Positions 16,787 to 25,642 of a DNA stretch of 64,000 bases are shown here, piece after piece. Below the pieces are notes generated by a model. That model saw only the letters and a program-made list of their open reading frames with translations, did not search any database and was not told where the DNA came from. The position numbers were made by a program, and so were the translations under genes. Every line of letters begins with the position of its first letter. Position 1 is the stretch's first letter. The stretch is from positions 124,001 to 188,000 of the forward strand of contig CAWHNT010000037.1 of assembly GCA_963830775.1 (NCBI GenBank), read 5' to 3'. This stretch comes from CAWHNT01 sp963830775 (GTDB lineage Bacteria; Pseudomonadota; Alphaproteobacteria; Geminicoccales; Geminicoccaceae).

Positions 16787-17791
16787 CTACGCCAGACCCC
16801 CGGGTCCTGTCGTATCGCTTGTCGAGCCTTCGATATCACCAGCGGTTATAGCTCCGAGGCCGCGCTGCACGACCTCGGCGACGTGGACGCGCAGAGACTC
16901 GACGAACGCGCGGCCAGCCTGCGGCAGCGCACGGTCGCGCGGCAGGATCAGCCCGGCCGGCCGGTCCGGGGCGGGGATCGGCAACGGCACGACGCGCAGC
17001 ACGCCCCTCAGGAGGTCGCCCGCCATCATCAGCCGCGGCATGACCGAGATCATGTCGGTCGCCAGCAGCATCTCGCGGATGAAGCCGTAGGAGCTCGAGC
17101 GCAGCGATGCGGCCGGCACCAGGCCCAGAAGCGAGAGCAGGTGCTCGATCTCCTGCCCGACCCGCTGGGTGACCGTGGGCAGGACGAGCTCGTAGCGGCG
17201 CAGCTCCTCCGCCGACACGGGCCCGTGCTGGAACATCGGGTGGCCGGCGCGGGCGAGGACGGAGATCGGCTCGGCCCAGAGCGCCTCGCGGGCGAACCCG
17301 TCGGGCACCGCCGGCTCGTAGAGCCTGCCGACGATCAGGTCGAGCTCGCCCGAGGCGAGCAGCGGCAGCAGGTCCTCCGTTCGCCCCTGCCGCAGCCGCA
17401 CCTTGACGTCCGGCTGGGTGAGCCTGAGGCGCACCAGCGCCCCCGGCAGCACGCCCGCCGCCGCCACCGGCAGGGCACCCAGCGCCACGGTGCCGCCCGT
17501 GCCCGACAGCTCATCCAGCTCCTCGTCGAGCCGGCGCAGCTCGGCCAGCATGCGGCGGGCCGAGCGCACGAACACGACCCCGGCTGCCGTGGGGCGCACG
17601 CCGCGGGAGTGGCGGTCGAACAGGCGGAGCTGGAGGAGGTCCTCCAGCTCGTGCAGGCTCTTGGTCAAAGCGGGCTGGGTGACGCCCAGCGCTGCCGACG
17701 CCTTGAGGAGGCTGCCGTGCGTCGCCACCGCGTCCACCGCCCGCAGCAGCGGGAGGCGCAAGCGCTGGTCGAGATATCGGCGGGCCGTCAT
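16787..17791 (-). CDS. LysR-type transcriptional regulator
   Basis: 334 residues. The N-terminal winged helix-turn-helix is plain: LLRAVDAVATHGSLLKASAALGVTQPALTKSLHELEDLLQ. A periplasmic-binding-like effector domain follows (GTVALGALPVAAAGVLPGAL; LASGELDLIVGRLYEP). It is read in the same direction as the ring-cleavage genes and ends 196 bases before galB, so that gap probably holds the pathway promoter it controls. LysR proteins of this subgroup commonly respond to an aromatic acid or ring-cleavage product. I see no unambiguous operator to report. Confidence 0.85.
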   Translation of the reverse strand: MTARRYLDQRLRLPLLRAVDAVATHGSLLKASAALGVTQPALTKSLHELEDLLQLRLFDRHSRGVRPTAAGVVFVRSARRMLAELRRLDEELDELSGTGGTVALGALPVAAAGVLPGALVRLRLTQPDVKVRLRQGRTEDLLPLLASGELDLIVGRLYEPAVPDGFAREALWAEPISVLARAGHPMFQHGPVSAEELRRYELVLPTVTQRVGQEIEHLLSLLGLVPAASLRSSSYGFIREMLLATDMISVMPRLMMAGDLLRGVLRVVPLPIPAPDRPAGLILPRDRALPQAGRAFVESLRVHVAEVVQRGLGAITAGDIEGSTSDTTGPGGLA

Positions 17792-17878
17792 CCCTCCCGG
17801 TCCTCAAGCAGCCGCAGTGCCAGCCCGATCCAGGGAGCAGGCCGCCCCGTCGTCGCTCGGGGCAGGCTGCCCCGATGC

Positions 17879-19027
17879 TCAACGTGCGCCGGGTATCTGG
17901 TGCCAGAGGCTGCCGCCGAGGACGACGGCCCGCAGCGCCAGCCGCTGCCCGCCGGTCATCGTGGCGCCGGTCACGTCCTCATAGCTGAACTCGCCGTCCT
18001 GCAGCTCCAGGATGGTGGCGTCACCCGTCGAGCCCGGGGCGAGGTCGGCGAGGTCCGGCCGCCCGAGCACCCGTGCCGGCGTGGTGCTCGAGGCCCGCAC
18101 CACCTCCGGCAACGGCATCCCCAGGCAGACGAACTTCGACATCGTCACCAGGTTGTCGAACGCCGGCCCGTCGATGCAGAGCGCGTGCACGTCCGAGCTG
18201 ATCACGTCGGGCTGGAAGCCGCCGGCCAGCATGGCCTCGGCGACCTTGAACGAGAACGAGCCCATGCCGTGGCCGATATCGAACACCACGCCGCGCTCGC
18301 GGGCCTGGTGGCAGGCCTCGCGGACCCGGCCGTCGGCGGTGACCGGCGCGTTCGGGTAGGGGCGGAAGCAGTGGGTGAGGGTGTCGCCGGGGCGGAGCGT
18401 GGCCAGCACCTCCTCGTAGCGCGGCGGCGGGCGGTCGATGTGGCACATCACCGGCAGGCCCGCCTCCTCGGCGGCCTCGATCGCGAGGTGGAGGGGGAGG
18501 ATGCCGTTGACGCCGCTGGTGTTGGCGCCGATCCGGACCTTGATGCCGCGGATCAGCTCGGGATGCGCCTTGGCCACCGTGGCACAGACCTTGGGATCGA
18601 GCAGGCGCAGCTCCCACGACTCGCCCACCATCACCTCGCGCGAGAAGCCGTAGATGCCGGCGAACGAGACGTGCAGGTAGGCCAGGATGCGGGTCTCGCT
18701 GCGCTCGATGACGTGGCGGCGGAAGCCCTCGAAATTGCCGGCCCCGGCCGTGCCGACATCGAGCCAGGTGGTCGTCCCGCAGCGGCGGGCGAGCTGGTCG
18801 GCGTCGATCCCGAGCGAGGCCCCGCCCCAGTAGACGTGGGCGTGGAAGTCGACCATGCCCGGCATGACGATGCTGCCGGCCGCATCGTAGACGGCGGCAC
18901 CGTCCTCGAGCCCCGGGCCCACGGCGGCCACCTTGCCGCCCGCGAACGCCACGTCGGCCACGGCATCGATGCCCTGGCCCGGATCGATCACGCGGCCCCC
19001 GCGCAGCACAAGGTCGTAGCGCGCCAT
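17879..19027 (-). CDS. Amidohydrolase/deacetylase family metallohydrolase
   Basis: 382 residues of the dihydroorotase-like amidohydrolase group. Signatures are YDLVLRGGRVIDPGQGIDA at the start, MPGMVDFHAHVYWGG (HxH metal pair), IRGIKVRIGANTSG with the lysine usually carbamylated, VMCHIDRPPP (H), DTLTHCFRPYPN (H) and ISSDVHALCID (catalytic D). All metal ligands of a binuclear enzyme therefore look present. Relatives act on cyclic amides or N-acyl amino acids; the substrate is unknown. It lies upstream of the LysR gene on the same strand and may or may not share its regulation. Confidence 0.8.
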   Translation of the reverse strand: MARYDLVLRGGRVIDPGQGIDAVADVAFAGGKVAAVGPGLEDGAAVYDAAGSIVMPGMVDFHAHVYWGGASLGIDADQLARRCGTTTWLDVGTAGAGNFEGFRRHVIERSETRILAYLHVSFAGIYGFSREVMVGESWELRLLDPKVCATVAKAHPELIRGIKVRIGANTSGVNGILPLHLAIEAAEEAGLPVMCHIDRPPPRYEEVLATLRPGDTLTHCFRPYPNAPVTADGRVREACHQARERGVVFDIGHGMGSFSFKVAEAMLAGGFQPDVISSDVHALCIDGPAFDNLVTMSKFVCLGMPLPEVVRASSTTPARVLGRPDLADLAPGSTGDATILELQDGEFSYEDVTGATMTGGQRLALRAVVLGGSLWHQIPGAR

Positions 19028-19142
19028 CGTCGGCCTCCCCGCTGACCGCCTGTGTCTAGCGAGTGCCGCTGGCGCCGGCCAGCGCGGAACAGCTGCCCGC
19101 CTGCCGGCTTTCTCTCCGCACCAGGCAGGAGGAGCCCGCAGC

Positions 19143-19985
19143 ATGGCCGACCTTCCCACCTCCGATCTCGACGAGCTGGAGCGGGCCGCCGTGGAGCTGG
19201 CGCGGCTCGCCGGGGCCGAGATCGTCACCGCCCTCGGGCGCGTGCTGGCGGTGCGCTACAAGAAGGACACCGACCCCGCCATCGCCCCCACCGACCCGGT
19301 CTCGGAGGTCGACCAGAACGTCGAGGTCCTGATCCGCGCCCGCCTCGGCGAGCGCTTCCCCGACCACGCCGTCATCGGCGAGGAGATGGATCTCGGCACG
19401 AGCGGCGAGCACGAGTTCACCTGGGTCGTCGACCCGGTCGACGGCACCAGCAACTTCGTCAACGGCTATCCTTTGTTCGCGGCCTCGATCGGCGTGCTCC
19501 ATCAGGGCCGGCCCGTCGCCGGTGCCGTCTGGTGCTCGACCAGCCACGCGCTCCGCGCCGGCATCTACCATGCGCGCGAAGGCGGCCCCTTGCGCTTCGA
19601 CGACGAGCCCCTGGCCGACCGCAGGCTCACGGCACTCCGCCGCCGCCTGGTCGGCGAGCCCGACACCTCGGGCACCGGTGCCGGCCCCTGGGACATCCGG
19701 GTCAGCGGCTCGGCCGCCATCGAATGCGCCTTCGTGGCGGCGGGCCTGCTCCGCGCCGCCCGCTTCGGCACCCCCAACATCTGGGACGTGGGCGGCGGCA
19801 TCGCCCTCGTGCGTGCCGCCGGCGGCGAGGTCCGCACCCGCGGCCCCGACGGCTGGACCCCGTTCGACCGCTTCGAGCCCCCCGCCGGGGGCGACACCGA
19901 GCCCAGGAACCTCCGCCGCTGGAACCAGCCGCTCGCCATCGGCGAGCCCGAGGCCGTGGCGATCCTCTGCCGCGACAGCGCATGA
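19143..19985 (+). CDS. Inositol monophosphatase family protein
   Basis: 280 residues of the Mg-dependent IMPase/FBPase fold. Metal sites are visible as GEEMDLG, WVVDPVDGTSNFVNG (the DPxDGTxNF motif) and the C-terminal NIWDVGGGIALVRAAGG, with the aspartate of WD. The start at 19143 follows AGGAGG. Family members hydrolyse inositol-1-phosphate, histidinol phosphate or adenosine 3',5'-bisphosphate, and this one cannot be assigned. It is a single gene between a minus-strand amidohydrolase and a tRNA. Confidence 0.85.
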   Translation: MADLPTSDLDELERAAVELARLAGAEIVTALGRVLAVRYKKDTDPAIAPTDPVSEVDQNVEVLIRARLGERFPDHAVIGEEMDLGTSGEHEFTWVVDPVDGTSNFVNGYPLFAASIGVLHQGRPVAGAVWCSTSHALRAGIYHAREGGPLRFDDEPLADRRLTALRRRLVGEPDTSGTGAGPWDIRVSGSAAIECAFVAAGLLRAARFGTPNIWDVGGGIALVRAAGGEVRTRGPDGWTPFDRFEPPAGGDTEPRNLRRWNQPLAIGEPEAVAILCRDSA

Positions 19986-19989
19986 TCGT

Positions 19990-20076
19990 TGGTGCGGGCG
20001 GCGGGATTTGAACCCGCATGGCCCTTGCGGCCGTCGGATTTTAAGTCCGATGCGTATACCGTTTCGCCACGCCCGC
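19990..20076 (-). tRNA. tRNA-Leu (anticodon UAA)
   Basis: On the minus strand a full class II tRNA folds: acceptor stem GCGGGCG paired with CGCCCGC, anticodon stem-loop with CTTAAAA and anticodon TAA, a long variable arm (GGCCGCAAGGGCC region) and a seven-base T loop TTCAAAT. The discriminator A and the terminal CCA are encoded. The length of 87 fits leucine tRNAs. Confidence 0.95.
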
Positions 20077-20119
20077 GCGCCCTCGACTTAGCCGTGGGCG
20101 AGTGACCGGTCGAGCCCGC

Positions 20120-20872
20120 CTAGAAGATCTCCTGCACCTCGATCCCGCGCGCTTGCGTGAAGGCCAGCAGCTCCCCCGCAGCCTCGTCGATCCGCCCCTG
20201 GTCCGGGCTGCGGAAGACCAGCGTGGTCCCGAACCGGTCCTGCCGCATGAACGGATAGCTGCCGATCTCCACCTCCGGATGCCGCGCCTGGATCTCGCCC
20301 AGCGGCTTCGCCACCTCGCCCTCCGGGCAGTAGACGGTGATCGAGCGCGAGCGCACCGGCGCCCCGCCGCGCAAGGAGGGGCGCAGCCCGTCGAACATCG
20401 CCCGCATGATCGAGGGCACGCCCGGCAGCACGTAGACGTTCTCGACCCGGAACCCCGGCGCCACGCTCACGGGGTTGTCGATCAGCTCCGCCCCTTCCGG
20501 CGTCTCGGCCATCTTCAGCCGGGCGTCGTTCAGCTTCTCGGGCGGATAATAGGCGCGCAGGCGCCGCTCCGCCTCCGGGTGGCGCCCGAAGCCGAGCCCG
20601 AACGCCTTGGCCACGCAGGCCGAGGTGATGTCGTCATGGGTCGGGCCGATGCCGCCGGTCGTGAACACGTAATCGAACCGCGGCCTGAGCTCGTTCAGCG
20701 TTTCGACGATCACCGCCTCGTCGTCCGGGATCACCCGCGCCTCGCGCATGCGGATGCCGAGCTCGTTCAGCTCCTTGGCGAGGTACGCGAGGTTCGCGTC
20801 CTGCGTGCGCCCGGAGAGGATCTCGTTGCCGATGATGATCAGACAGGCGCTGACGACCCGTTCTTCCGCCAA
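20120..20872 (-). CDS. CinA N-terminal/molybdopterin-binding domain protein
   Basis: 250 residues with one MoCF-biosynthesis-like domain. The motifs are SACLIIIGNEILSGRTQDAN, FDYVFTTGGIGPTHDDITS and YVLPGVPSIMRAM. These match the N-terminal domain of CinA (COG1058), an ADP-ribose pyrophosphatase-type module, without the C-terminal nicotinamide-nucleotide amidase. Stand-alone versions are common in alphaproteobacteria. The gene is divergent from radC. Its cellular role is not established from the sequence. Confidence 0.85.
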   Translation of the reverse strand: MAEERVVSACLIIIGNEILSGRTQDANLAYLAKELNELGIRMREARVIPDDEAVIVETLNELRPRFDYVFTTGGIGPTHDDITSACVAKAFGLGFGRHPEAERRLRAYYPPEKLNDARLKMAETPEGAELIDNPVSVAPGFRVENVYVLPGVPSIMRAMFDGLRPSLRGGAPVRSRSITVYCPEGEVAKPLGEIQARHPEVEIGSYPFMRQDRFGTTLVFRSPDQGRIDEAAGELLAFTQARGIEVQEIF

Positions 20873-20949
20873 GATGGACCTCCCCGAAGCGCATCGCGCG
20901 TTAGTTTAGAGCTTGTGGCTCTCTCAACCATTAGTTTATCAATGACGCC

Positions 20950-21951
20950 ATGGCCCAGCCTACCACCCCCGACCCGGTCCATGCCACGCTGGCGGAAGCC
21001 GGCCTCGCCGTCGAGGCCGCAGGCGACGCGACGTTCTGGGTCTCCGGCGCCACCTTCGCCCGCCGCGAGCTCCTGAAGCGGGAAGGCGGCAGCTGGAGCC
21101 GCGAGCGCCAGGCCTGGCGCCTCCCCTCCCACGAAGCCCTGGCCCGCCTCGCCGCCGCCCTGCCCGAGGGCGGCACCGCACCCGGCGGCCTCGCCGAGCA
21201 GGCCGCGCCCGAGTTCACGAGCTGGGGCAGCAAGCACTATCACGGCCATCGCGAGCGCCTGCGCCAGCGCTTCACCGAGGTCTCGCCCGACTCCCTGGCC
21301 GACTACGAGCTCCTGGAGCTCCTCCTCTTCTTCTCGGTCTACCGCCGCGACACCAAGCCCATCGCCAAGGAGCTCCTGGCCCGCTTCGGCAGCCTGGGCG
21401 GCATCCTCGCGGCCGAGCCCGCCCGCTACGCCGACTGCCCGGCCCTCGTCGGCCCGCCACAAGCCGACCCCGAGCGCCGCGCCCAGCGCGACGAGGATCT
21501 CCGCTTCACCCAGGTCCTCCTGAAGTCCCTCAACACCCTCTTCCAGCGCGTGCTCAAGGAGCAGGTCAAGGAGCGCCCGGTCATCGGCTCCTGGACCGCT
21601 CTCATGGACTATCTCCAGCTCGCCATGCAGCACGAGGCGGCCGAGCACTTCCGCATCCTCTTCCTCGACCGCAAGAACATCCTGATCCGCGACGAGGTCC
21701 AGAGCCGCGGCACGGTCGACCACACCCCCCTCTACCCGCGCGAGGTCGTCAAGCGCGCCCTGGAGCTCGCCGCCTCCTCCATCATCATGGTCCACAACCA
21801 CCCCAGCGGCGACCCCACCCCCTCCCCCGCCGACCTCGACATGACCAAGCAGGTCGTCAGCGCGCTGGCCCAGGTGAACGTCACCGTCCACGACCACATC
21901 ATCGTCGGCAAGAACCGGCATACGAGCTTCAAGAGCCAGCGGCTGATCTAG
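20950..21951 (+). CDS. radC: RadC/JAB-domain protein with an added N-terminal domain
   Basis: 333 residues. The C-terminal two thirds are RadC: HRERLRQRFTEVSPDSLADYELLELLLFF (the UPF0758 helical part), then FLDRKNILIRDEVQSRGTVDHTPLYPRE and the JAMM motif HNHPSGDPTPSPAD from about residue 282, with its two histidines and aspartate. The first 70-75 residues are extra; WVSGATFARRELLKREGG and WSRERQAWRLPS resemble the small DUF5710-like module seen in some replication and plasmid proteins. RadC function is unsettled, with no firm link to repair. The ATG at 20950 has no strong ribosome site. Confidence 0.85.
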   Translation: MAQPTTPDPVHATLAEAGLAVEAAGDATFWVSGATFARRELLKREGGSWSRERQAWRLPSHEALARLAAALPEGGTAPGGLAEQAAPEFTSWGSKHYHGHRERLRQRFTEVSPDSLADYELLELLLFFSVYRRDTKPIAKELLARFGSLGGILAAEPARYADCPALVGPPQADPERRAQRDEDLRFTQVLLKSLNTLFQRVLKEQVKERPVIGSWTALMDYLQLAMQHEAAEHFRILFLDRKNILIRDEVQSRGTVDHTPLYPREVVKRALELAASSIIMVHNHPSGDPTPSPADLDMTKQVVSALAQVNVTVHDHIIVGKNRHTSFKSQRLI

Positions 21952-22043
21952 GCCGGCGGGCCGGCCGGCCTTCCGATCCAAACTCCTGCGCCAGAACCTA
22001 TGAACGGCGCAAACTCTGCCTCGGGCCTGTGTCCAAAAAGCTA

Positions 22044-22882
22044 GGGCCTGTTAGCGCCTGAACGCGAGGCCGAGGTGGGCGTTCTTCTGGCTTTGAGGAG
22101 GACGCGATGGGTCTGACGGACGAGCAGTGGCAGGTGCTGGCGCCGCTGATCGAGGCTTGTCGGCCGGCGGCCAAGGTTCCGCCCCGGCACCTGCGGCGGA
22201 CGATCAGCGCGATCATCTGGCGCCACGACAACGGGGCGAAATGGCGCTCCCTGCCCGAAGCGCTGGGACCCTGGTGGATGGCAGCCCAGACCTTCATCCG
22301 CTGGTCGCGGCTGGGCGTGTGGGAGCGCCTGCTGTCGCTGGTTCAGGAGAGGGGCATCTCGCTGGGGATGACCTTTCTCGACGGCACCTCGATCCGAGCC
22401 CACCAGAAGGCGGCAGGGGCTGCCAAAAAGAGGAGACCGCGGCAGGACGGGACGCGCGTGAGGCGCTTGGGCGCTCACGTGGTGGCTATGGCACCAAGGC
22501 CTGCGTGATCGCCGACGGCAAAGGACGCGCCATCGCCTTCCGCCTCGCGCCGGGCCAGGCGCATGAACTGCCGCACGCCGTGCCGCTGCTCGACAGCCTG
22601 CCCCGTGTGCCCAAGTGGGTCGTGGGCGACCGCGGCTACGCCAGCCACGCCTTTCGGCAGCATATCTGGGACCTGGCGCGCGGCCCGCGATCCCGCCCAA
22701 GCGCAACGAAGCGCCGGTGGCCTGCCCCGACTACATCTACAGCAACAGGAACCTCGTCGAGCGCCTCTGGGCCCGACTCAAGGAGTGGCGCGCCGTCGCC
22801 ACCCGCTACGAGAAGACCGCCTGCTCTTCATGGGCGTGCTCTGCATGGCCGCCGCCAGGATGGCTCAAGAGCTAACAGAGCT
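22044..22882 (+). mobile_element. IS5-family insertion sequence, decayed
   Basis: An IS5-type transposase reading frame is enclosed by imperfect inverted repeats: CTGTTAGCGCCTGA at 22048-22061 and, as the reverse complement, CTGTTAGCTCTTGA at 22865-22878 (12 of 14 alike). The outer edge is uncertain by a few bases; CTAG on the left and CTAA on the right could be part of a short target duplication of the type this family makes. The total size of about 0.84 kb is normal for the group. Confidence 0.65.
22107..22875 (+). pseudogene. IS5-family transposase, multiple frameshifts
   Basis: Starts MGLTDEQWQVLAPLIEA, the usual IS5/IS427-group N-terminus, with WRHDNGAKWRSLPEALGPW next and the first DDE aspartate in MTFLDGTSIRAHQKAAG. 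The reading frame then jumps near 22460 (to GGYGTKACVIADGKG with VVGDRGYAS, the second D), near 22680 (to YIYSNRNLVERLWARLKEW, the glutamate) and again near 22825, ending GWLKS. The shifts are in the sense of lost bases, unlike most breaks elsewhere. The protein cannot be made in one piece, so the copy is inactive as written. Confidence 0.8.
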
Positions 22883-22947
22883 AACCGCCGCCGCAATTCT
22901 CGCCTACCTTCCATCCGACAGTCTGCGCAGATGATGGATCGGCCACC

Positions 22948-23433
22948 GTGCCTGACACCACGCTCTACGATATCGACCCTCACGCCTGGGCCATGCGTAA
23001 GGCGGACGCGATGCGTGAGGTCGCCCGCCAGCATCCGGGGCTCGGCCTGGATTTCCCTCACTTGGTGGAGGAGCTGGACGGTATGGCAGGTGCCGACCGG
23101 CGCCGGGTCGAGAGCCTGGCCGAGGCCATCCTCGAGCATCTCCTTCTCCTCGAATACTCGCCGGCCACCCAGCCCCGGCGACACTGGAAGACCGAGCTGA
23201 TCGACTTCCGCCGCGGGTTGCGCCGGTCTCTGACCCGCAGCCTCGAGCGGCATCTGGCCGAGCATCTCGACACCCTCTACGAAGACGCCCGCGAAGCCGC
23301 CCGGCAGAAGATGACCCTTTTCGAGGAGAGCGAGGCCGCCGAGCGCCTGCCCGAGCTGCGGCCCTACACGCTGGAGCAGGTCCGCGACCCGGGATGGTGG
23401 CCGCCAGAGCCTCCGGCGACCGGCTCTGACTAG
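22948..23433 (+). CDS. DUF29 family protein
   Basis: 161 residues, GTG start. The pattern YDIDPHAWAMRKADAMR, then DFPHLVEELDGMAGADRR and LLEYSPATQPRRHWKTELID, is characteristic of the DUF29 family, which is all-helical, often present in many copies in cyanobacteria and alphaproteobacteria, and has no known function. It follows the IS5 right end by about 65 bases. GC content is similar to the chromosome, unlike the AT-rich gene downstream. Confidence 0.75.
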   Translation: MPDTTLYDIDPHAWAMRKADAMREVARQHPGLGLDFPHLVEELDGMAGADRRRVESLAEAILEHLLLLEYSPATQPRRHWKTELIDFRRGLRRSLTRSLERHLAEHLDTLYEDAREAARQKMTLFEESEAAERLPELRPYTLEQVRDPGWWPPEPPATGSD

Positions 23434-23716
23434 GCGATGATCGTGGCGGCGAGCACTCTGAGCCAAGTCGGAGACGACAAGCCACTCACGGACAACGATG
23501 GGGTCCCAATCTAAAAAGGCTTTCCCCAAGGTGTTCGCGGGTCTGTAAGCACGATCTAACAGTCAGACCGAACGATGCAATAACGATCTTAGCGGGCACC
23601 TACGGCCCAGGCTTTGCACACGATGATCGCGCTAAAGTCGGTAAGAATTAACAAAGTACTCCTGATGGACGTAGGAACTGCCTAGCTGCAATGAGCTTCA
23701 TCGAAGGGGTTTGATC
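23434..23716 (+). other. Intergenic transition from GC-rich to AT-richer DNA
   Basis: No gene is supported here. Base composition falls from that of the chromosome to clearly AT-richer DNA over this interval, which leads into the broken gene at 23717. The end of the interval contains GAAGGGG, the probable ribosome site for that gene. I see no tRNA, repeat or clear promoter. Confidence 0.6.
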
Positions 23717-25016
23717 GTGAGCGAGTTTTCGGCACTATGTAGAGACATCTCTGTGTTCCTATCGTCCTTAAGACACACGATCGACCGCAACTCGTACGGT
23801 AGATCCTTAGTTCGTGACGAGGATCGCGAGCGCTTTATGCGCACTATGCTTCTAGTCGAGGAAGCTCGTCTCCGCTTCAATACATACACGAGGCTCAAAG
23901 AGGAGCCATCTCCGAAGGAGTGGCAAAGTGCACGTAGGAACCTACTGGCTTTTGTTGAAGATTTCCTCCACTCTCGCGAGATAGAATCCAGAGGTCTACG
24001 GTATCGCGTCTTCCGTGTTTTTCCAATCTCAACCCCTCGAAGGAGAAATATCTGTCACCCTTCTTACGGAACTTCACGGAAAAGAAGCGTGTGACAGTCG
24101 CAGACGCTCTAATCGCATGTCGCTCGCTCATCAGCAATTCGAGCGACGTCATACCCACCAAGCAAGAGAGTCTCAACTTCCAACGCCTTGAAAGCATCGT
24201 GCCGAGACAGCAGGTCGCGCCAGCCTGATTCCAGATTGTGAATAGCAAGATTACAGTTGCAAAGGTTGCACCAAAGGCCGCACCCGGAGATCGCACCAAT
24301 ATAGAATTGGCTCTCGATTATATCCGTAACGCCGGCAAGACACTAATTGCTAATCTCGAGAACTCCAATTGCGACCGCCGTCTGCTGGATGGTGTGAAAG
24401 AATTACAGGAACAGCTGATCGGACGTGGAGACATTGTAAAGATAGGACTTACAAACATGGCGTGTGGAACGATGTGTGGACATTTCCAATCTGAACTCCC
24501 TGAAGCGATTTTGGCTAGGTTCAGTTCCTATACATCTAGCGTCTCGCTCTATGTTGCTCAGTTCCCCGAGTGGGAGCAATTTATTCAAAAGGCAGCTCAG
24601 CTTGATCTTGATGATGAAGCCATTTCAAGTGAATCGTGCGGCAGGCGAGCTTGTTACAAAACTTGCTGATAATCAAGATATCGCTGATCCCGAAGTTCCG
24701 AGGACGATAGAGTTTGTGCGGCATTTCTTAGCTTTTCCCGGCGCCTCAGCAAAGAGGGCAACCTTTGCGATGATCCGAACGATCGAAAATTTAGTCGCGA
24801 GTATTCTTCGGCACAGTGTTGATCTGCTCAACAGGACGACCGAGAAGTCGATTGATGGTCTTTCGTTCTGCTGCATCCAAAGTGATCGTTGGTCTACTCG
24901 GGGTCGCTCTTGTCGGAGCCACAGGCATCGGCCCAGCTGCGGTGCGAGCGGGAGCGCCTTGGGTTAGTCAGGCGACGGAAATCGTCCGCAAGCAGATCGA
25001 AAAGATGGTGGAGTGA
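23717..25016 (+). pseudogene. Broken gene for an uncharacterised ~430-residue protein with a C-terminal membrane segment
   Basis: Not recognised by function. Four pieces on the plus strand join into one plausible protein. Piece 1 (GTG 23717) reads DRNSYGRSLVRDEDRERFMR and LLVEEARLRFNTY. The frame moves back one near 24025 to LNPSKEKYLSPFLRNFTEKK. A TGA stop lies at 24226-24228, after which the same frame resumes (FQIVNSKITVAKVAPKAA; NMACGTMCGHFQSELPEA). Insertions near 24630 and 24860 lead to LADPEVPRTIEFVRHFL-like and SKVIVGLLGVALVGATGIG parts, the latter a membrane helix close to the C-terminus. It is markedly AT-richer than its neighbours, as in acquired DNA. Sequencing error plus real decay may both contribute. 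Confidence 0.55.
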
Positions 25017-25642
25017 GTATCCAGGCATCTGCCGTGATGAGTGCTGCGCTTGCATCTAACGGGGCCGGGACCGTCATGTGATTTAACCATCCTGCCGGCC
25101 GGATCGCAGCTCTCTTCTACTGCAGCATCGACTTTGCGAGCAGTGTGCCGCAGTACCAAGCCAGCTCGGCACACCACGTGGCGTGACGCTGCCGACCTTC
25201 AAAAGCCCTGCAACTGAGACAAAGCCATGCCTGGAGTTCCGACCATCCGGAAAGGTCCACCGATCTGACTAAACTCCACTAAGAACCTTGTATGGGGCTG
25301 TCTGTGTCAAGCGCTCGTCATTGCCGCTCCGCCTTGGTTAGAGGCCCGGCCGTGCGGCCTTGCCTTGGTGGGGTGCGTGACGATCGGAGGGGAGCTCGCC
25401 TTGCGGGGCGCTGGTCATCGCGCCGCAAACTTGTATGCGGTCGACCCGCCTGGGGCCAAACCATGATGCAGCCATGCGCATCGGCGGCGAAGCTCCGGGG
25501 CGACGGGCCCATTCTCTGAGGCGGCTTTGTAGGCCGTGTTTGTTCCCGGGTCACCGTCACCTCGGATCGTCATCGGCGGCCTGCCCGGCTAACTGTGGCA
25601 GGCGCCGAAACTGGTCGTTCGACTTCTTTTCTGGGCGGCGGC
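25017..25642. other. Non-coding region 3' of the IS110 transposase
   Basis: About 625 bases with no convincing gene; small open frames here lack ribosome sites and family matches. The part nearest the transposase (roughly 25290-25642) is GC-rich and full of short complementary segments, and is likely to be the non-coding end of the IS110-type element, where members of the IS1111 subgroup place their structured guide (bridge) RNA. The left part (25017-25290) is probably flanking DNA of the island. The exact element boundary cannot be set because IS110 elements lack long inverted repeats. Confidence 0.45.

Noticed and set aside
16727..19045. 772-codon plus-strand frame over the LysR and amidohydrolase genes
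   Set aside because: Antisense to two genes with complete motifs; composition is rich in D, R, G and H without structure.
24226..24228. In-frame TGA within the island gene as a recoded (selenocysteine) codon
   Set aside because: Other frame breaks exist in the same gene, no SECIS-like structure is evident, and a TGG-to-TGA change or error is simpler.
23895..24299. 134-codon minus-strand frame in the AT-rich region
   Set aside because: The plus-strand pieces here join into a more protein-like sequence; the minus frame has no ribosome site or domain.
25292..25519. Small plus-strand open frame between the island gene and the IS110 transposase
   Set aside because: No ribosome site, no family features, and it falls in the probable non-coding end of the IS110 element.
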